Below, piece after piece: positions 6,092 to 7,573 of a stretch of 7,573 nt of DNA. The notes beneath the pieces were generated by a model. The model was not told the DNA's origin. It did not search any database and saw nothing but the letters and a program-made list of their open reading frames with translations. Source of the DNA: Cohaesibacteraceae bacterium (lineage in GTDB: Bacteria; Pseudomonadota; Alphaproteobacteria; Rhizobiales; Cohaesibacteraceae); the NCBI GenBank assembly GCA_016764535.1, contig JAESRR010000020.1:1-7573 (forward strand), read 5' to 3'. Numbering within the stretch: position 1 is the stretch's first letter; each line of letters opens with the position of its first letter. The translations under genes were made by a program, and so were the position numbers.

Positions 6092-7333
6092 CTAACTGGT
6101 AGGGCTTTTCAGTATCAGGCTCAATTGACCTTCCAGATATCGGCGATCTCCGGCGTTGGTCGTGCAGGCGATGGCTTTCTTGTAAATCACGGCAGCGTCA
6201 GTATTTTTATTGTTCCGGGCCAAAAGCCAGGCACGGGTTGCCAGAGCAGGTTGGAAATTTTCCTGTAATGAGGCATCCAGGTTTTCAAGGCATGCAAGCC
6301 CTTCCTGTGGCCCGATTGCATGCCCGACTGCTGCAGCCCTGCCTACAAAAGCACCAAGAGTCGGAGCAACGCGGCACAATCCCTCGTACAGTCTGGTAAT
6401 GATATGCCAGTCAACAGAACCGGTTTTTGCCCTGTCACAATGAACTGACTGTATTGCAGCTTCCAGCTGGAACCGCCCAGGGTTTGCAGGTTTACTGGCT
6501 CTTTTCAAACAGAGCTCTCCATGACGTAACAACCGCTTGTCCCATAGTTCAACATTCTGCTGATCAAGTGGGACAAAGGCGTTGTTTTTATCCCGACGGG
6601 CTGATCTTCTTGCAAGTGTGAAAGCAATCAGGGCCGCGAGCCCCCAGGCTTCTGGTTCATCTGCCAACATTGCAGCAAGAAGATCCGCAAGATACAAAGC
6701 CTCAAGGCTCATGTCATCTGTCTGATCCCGGGTATCTGTGCATGTCCAGTCAATCGAAAATGCACCATAAATCGCTTCAAGGACAACATCCAGTCTTTGT
6801 GCGAGTTCCTCGCGTGGAGGAATGACAAACGGAATTCCTGCGTCACGTATTTTGTGTTTGGCCCGAACCAGCCTTTGGGCCATGGCCGTTGGAGAAACAA
6901 CGAAAGCCCGGGCGATCTCATGGGCCTCAAAACCAAGCACAGTCTGTAACATCAATGGAGTTCGGATTTCATGGGCGATGGCGGGATGCGCACACACAAA
7001 CATCAGCTTTAGTCGCTGGTCTTCCATCGGATCGCAAGGCTGATCGATGCTGGAAATATTCAAAGCCTGATAATCATCAAGCCCCACATGATTGCGAATT
7101 GCACTGGAGCGGTGACGATCAATCTGTCGGTTTTTTGCAACCCGCATCAACCAGGCTTCCGGCTTGTCGGGTATGCCCTTCACAGGCCAGGTTTCAAGGG
7201 CACGATGAAACGCATCAGCCAGTGCGTCCTCGGCACTGGCGATATCCCCTGACCCTGCCGCCAGAATCGCCAGCAACCGGCCATAGGAAGCACGGGCAAC
7301 CTGGGTTGCCCGTTGATGCGTCTCATTGCTCAA
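6092..7333 (-). CDS. ECF42-type RNA polymerase sigma factor with TPR-like C-terminal extension
   Basis: A 413-residue sigma factor. Region 2 occupies about 12-80 (SYGRLLAILA, AEDALADAFHRALETWP, PEAWLMRVAKNRQIDRHR), and region 4 about 104-165 (RLKLMFVCAHPAI, then the helix-turn-helix EIARAFVVSPTAMAQRLVRAK). From 166 comes the long extension typical of ECF42: GIPFVIP, LADLLAAMLADEPEAWGLAAL at 215-235, FQLEAAIQSVH at 288-298 and TPR-like helices at about 310-405. This group has no anti-sigma factor; the tail is thought to control activity. The start is TTG: the previous gene's in-frame TAA lies three codons upstream and no ATG or GTG start is available nearby. It is 6 nt below a DGPF gene, the classic ECF42 partner, and 8 nt above the GIY-YIG-like gene. 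The family is secure; signal and targets are unknown. Confidence 0.92.
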   Translation of the reverse strand: MSNETHQRATQVARASYGRLLAILAAGSGDIASAEDALADAFHRALETWPVKGIPDKPEAWLMRVAKNRQIDRHRSSAIRNHVGLDDYQALNISSIDQPCDPMEDQRLKLMFVCAHPAIAHEIRTPLMLQTVLGFEAHEIARAFVVSPTAMAQRLVRAKHKIRDAGIPFVIPPREELAQRLDVVLEAIYGAFSIDWTCTDTRDQTDDMSLEALYLADLLAAMLADEPEAWGLAALIAFTLARRSARRDKNNAFVPLDQQNVELWDKRLLRHGELCLKRASKPANPGRFQLEAAIQSVHCDRAKTGSVDWHIITRLYEGLCRVAPTLGAFVGRAAAVGHAIGPQEGLACLENLDASLQENFQPALATRAWLLARNNKNTDAAVIYKKAIACTTNAGDRRYLEGQLSLILKSPTS

Positions 7334-7339
7334 AATAGC

Positions 7340-7573
7340 TTACTCTGGCATCGCAGAAGGTCGAACCTCGATATAACCGTATTTTGCAGCCGGGCACTTT
7401 TCTGCCCAGGCAAGTGCCGCATCAAGATCCGCCACATTGATCACAAAATAACCACCCAGTTGTTCTTTTGTATCGGCATAGGGTCCATCCTGCACGTGGC
7501 GCTTACCATCTTTCAAGGAGAGAACAGTTGCGGTTGAGGAAGGTTTCAGCCAGTCAGTGTCAACAAAAACACC
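7340..7573 (-). CDS. YciI-related DGPF protein (partial, 5' end outside window)
   Basis: The last 77 residues of a small YciI/YCII-related protein, read from the window edge to a TAA at 7342-7340. The family signature DGPF appears as DGPY at residues 29-32 of the fragment, followed by ADTKEQLGGYFVI at 33-45, DLDAALAWAEKCPAA at 49-63 and the closing IEVRP at 68-72. This matches the C-terminal two-thirds of DGPF proteins (about 110-125 residues). These are compact ferredoxin-like-fold proteins of uncertain biochemical role that are consistently encoded beside ECF42 sigma factors, and are likely either part of the sensing arrangement or its target. Three sense codons' worth of sequence, counting the TTG start itself, link it to the sigma gene in the same frame. 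The operon promoter lies beyond the window. Confidence 0.9.
   Translation of the reverse strand, partial: GVFVDTDWLKPSSTATVLSLKDGKRHVQDGPYADTKEQLGGYFVINVADLDAALAWAEKCPAAKYGYIEVRPSAMPE

Noticed and set aside
6889..7338. 149-residue plus-strand open frame opposite the sigma gene
   Set aside because: Composition is low in structure and unrelated to any family I know, while the opposite strand carries a full, well-conserved sigma factor; it is a shadow frame.

Overview
The window looks like chromosomal DNA from an alphaproteobacterium, probably in or near Hyphomicrobiales/Rhodobacterales. GC content is judged by eye at a little under one half. The evidence is a histidine/octopine-type amino-acid transporter of rhizobial style, an anhydro-MurNAc kinase, and a YciI (DGPF) gene beside an ECF42-type sigma factor with a TPR-like tail. 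No mobile element, CRISPR array, tRNA or rRNA was seen. Genes are tightly packed in five transcriptional blocks and all appear intact except one cut by the window edge.

Layout: (1) 144-1667, plus strand: an RluA-type pseudouridine synthase followed after 15 nt by a 2-oxoglutarate/Fe(II) oxygenase that closely resembles animal PHYHD1. It ends in a hairpin terminator overlapping its own stop codon. (2) 1679-4104, minus strand: a polar/basic amino-acid ABC importer, read as binding protein, 97-nt gap with a strong hairpin, HisQ-like permease, then an ATGA-overlapping HisM-like permease. No ATPase gene is present, so the importer must borrow one encoded elsewhere. (3) 4105-4394: a 290-nt divergent regulatory region. 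(4) 4395-5480, plus strand: anmK, a peptidoglycan-recycling kinase. (5) 5481-7573, minus strand: a DGPF/YciI gene (its 5' part lies outside the window), an ECF42-like sigma factor starting at TTG, and a small protein with a GIY-YIG-like C-terminal domain. These three are spaced by 6 and 8 nt, as in an operon. The anmK and GIY-YIG stop codons abut with no base between them.

Functional picture: most of the window is housekeeping or nutritional (rRNA/tRNA modification, amino-acid uptake, cell-wall sugar recycling). The regulatory part is the DGPF-sigma-GIY-YIG cassette. The DGPF-ECF42 pairing is a known conserved partnership. The attached GIY-YIG-like gene is the part I do not recognise as standard and is the best candidate for something undescribed. 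Other points of interest are the UUCG-capped hairpin between the binding-protein and permease genes, the missing ATPase, and the DGPF and sigma genes lying in the same reading frame only three codons apart.
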